Of a stretch of 64,000 bases of DNA, positions 63,054-64,000 are shown in pieces (position 1 is the stretch's first letter; each line of letters opens with the position of its first letter). The position numbers were made by a program, and so were the translations under genes. Source of the DNA: LMUY01 sp965199005 (lineage in GTDB: Bacteria > Pseudomonadota > Alphaproteobacteria > Acetobacterales > Acetobacteraceae). The stretch is taken from positions 1,984,001 through 2,048,000 of the forward strand of contig CBDAQK010000006.1 of the NCBI GenBank assembly GCA_965199005.1. The letters run 5' to 3'. The notes under the pieces are model-generated. The model did not search any database. It was not told the origin of the DNA and saw only the letters and a program-made list of their open reading frames with translations.

Positions 63054-63489
63054 CGGGTGCGTGGCAAATTTCGATGCCATGCCCGGCCATCTGATCCGCC
63101 GGGCGCACCAGGTCTCTACCGCGTTCTTCACGGCGGAGTGCGGGGCGTTCGACCTGACCGCGGTGCAATTCGCCGCCTTGTCCGCCATCCGCGACACGCC
63201 CGGGCTGGACGCGACGCGGCTCTCCGCGCTGGTTGCGTTCGACCGCTCCACCTTGGGCGATGTGTTGGAGCGGTTGGTCGCGAAAGGCTGGATCCTCCGC
63301 AGGCACAGCCCGCACGACCGGCGGGTGAAGGAGTTGTCCCTCTCGGAAACCGGCGCCGCCTTGTTGGCGCAGGTGCAGGAGGCGGTGCAGCGGGTGCAGG
63401 CGCGGTTGCTGGAGCCATTCGCGCCTGAAGAGCATGCTGGCGTGTTGGACATGCTGAGGCGGCTGGCGTCCAAGGATCATGGCGGATAA
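63043..63489 (+). CDS. MarR-family regulator
   Basis: 148 residues. Winged HTH: QFAALSAIRDTPGLDATRLSA, LVAFDRSTLGDVLERLVAKG, and wing RRHSPHDRRVKELSLSETG. A start at 63043 overlaps maiA; an ATG at 63079 would also give a full MarR fold. Translated in step with maiA and so probably controls it or the tyrosine route. Confidence 0.88.
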   Translation: MQSSGCVANFDAMPGHLIRRAHQVSTAFFTAECGAFDLTAVQFAALSAIRDTPGLDATRLSALVAFDRSTLGDVLERLVAKGWILRRHSPHDRRVKELSLSETGAALLAQVQEAVQRVQARLLEPFAPEEHAGVLDMLRRLASKDHGG

Positions 63490-64000
63490 TCGCCGGAGCT
63501 GGCTGACGATTTGCGGAAAAGCGGGGCGAGGTTGGCCCGGATGCGCTCGAGCACCGGACGGCTATCGTCCGGCAACGAGAAGACCTCGCCGGTGATCGTC
63601 TCGTAGGCGTAGATGTAGACAGCGGCAGTGCCGAGCACGAGATCCTCTGGGATTTCGGGGATCGGGTCGTGGTAGGGGTCGCACCGCTCGGCGACCCAGT
63701 TGCGCACGAAATCCTTGTCGAAGCTCTCCGGCTTCTCGCCCGCGGCGAAGCGGGCTGGATAGCTCGCAGCCTGCCAGAACCGGCTGCTGTCGGGGGTATG
63801 AATTTCGTCGGCCAGGACGATGCGGCCCTCCGGATCGGTGCCGAATTCATATTTGGTGTCGGCAAGGATCAGGCCCCGCTCGACCGCCATCGCCTGGCCG
63901 CGGGCGAACAGGGCCAGGGCATAGGCGCAGAGCTGATCCCACTGCGCGGCCGTCAACAGGCCGCGGGAGATGATCTCGTCGGGCGTCAGCGGTGCGTCGT
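63477..64000 (-). CDS. purC: Phosphoribosylaminoimidazole-succinocarboxamide synthase, 3' part
   Basis: About 174 residues visible; the 5' end lies beyond the window. The conserved LILADTKYEFG (ATP/Mg), VLADEIHTPDSSRFW and SFDKDFVRNWV motifs identify SAICAR synthase, the eighth step of purine synthesis. The C-terminus overlaps the end of the MarR-type gene by 13 bases in convergent orientation. The frame is open to the window edge. Confidence 0.95.
   Translation of the reverse strand, partial: DAPLTPDEIISRGLLTAAQWDQLCAYALALFARGQAMAVERGLILADTKYEFGTDPEGRIVLADEIHTPDSSRFWQAASYPARFAAGEKPESFDKDFVRNWVAERCDPYHDPIPEIPEDLVLGTAAVYIYAYETITGEVFSLPDDSRPVLERIRANLAPLFRKSSASSGDYPP

Overview
The window is GC-rich chromosomal DNA from an alphaproteobacterium, most likely of the Acetobacteraceae (Rhodospirillales). 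This rests on the protein families and on the order aminotransferase-hom-glpX-recJ, class I phaC, purC at the right, not on any rRNA or marker comparison. Nothing is annotated from outside the window; the first and last genes are cut by its edges.

Region 1-17.6 kb is an accessory, partly decaying block. It holds the end of a DmeR/RcnR-type metal repressor and a broken CDF efflux gene (dmeF), an intact hybrid histidine kinase, and the 3' half of a second kinase fused head-to-head with the 3' half of a chemotaxis receptor. Next is a non-homologous end-joining island: broken ku, a zinc-ribbon miniprotein, a protein with a ParS/MbcA-like C-terminus, a ligase-polymerase LigD without nuclease domain, and an ExoX-like exonuclease. 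It ends with a DUF1176 protein, a repeat-bearing noncoding stretch, an MFS/LysR divergent pair, a small membrane protein and an Nmad3-type protein linked by family to nucleotide modification.

Region 18-37 kb is a metabolic and transport block. It contains an MBL hydrolase and an EmrAB-type efflux pair facing an HxlR regulator, a cupin, and a small secreted protein. A catabolic cluster follows (2-hydroxyacid dehydrogenase, DapA-like lyase, GntR/FCD regulator, isocitrate-lyase/PEP-mutase family enzyme, cysteine-synthase-like PLP enzyme). Then come an LLM flavin monooxygenase facing a complete dipeptide/nickel-type ABC importer (two permeases, two ATPases, Tat-exported binding protein) and a pirin. 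The ABC genes overlap by four bases and form one operon.

Region 37,205-51,758 is an integrated mobile element bounded by a 64-bp direct repeat (one mismatch) made from the 3' part of a tRNA-Glu(TTC) gene; the intact tRNA lies at the right end. It carries a tyrosine integrase beside attL, tandem 12-bp arm-like repeats inside both ends, two short HTH proteins, a serine resolvase with a three-subsite res-like array, a tape-measure protein, an AT-hook-like protein, a portal, several unknown small proteins including a paralogous pair, a primase-helicase with a repeat-rich putative origin behind it, and AlpA-type regulators. There is no recognisable large terminase, major capsid, tail tube or lysis cassette, so it looks like a small satellite-like element, or a reduced prophage, rather than a complete phage.

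Region 51.8-64 kb is core genome: recJ, glpX, hom and an LL-DAP/alanine-type aminotransferase in one leftward run, an OmpA-like lipoprotein, phaC, a prolyl oligopeptidase, maiA with a MarR regulator, and the 3' end of purC.
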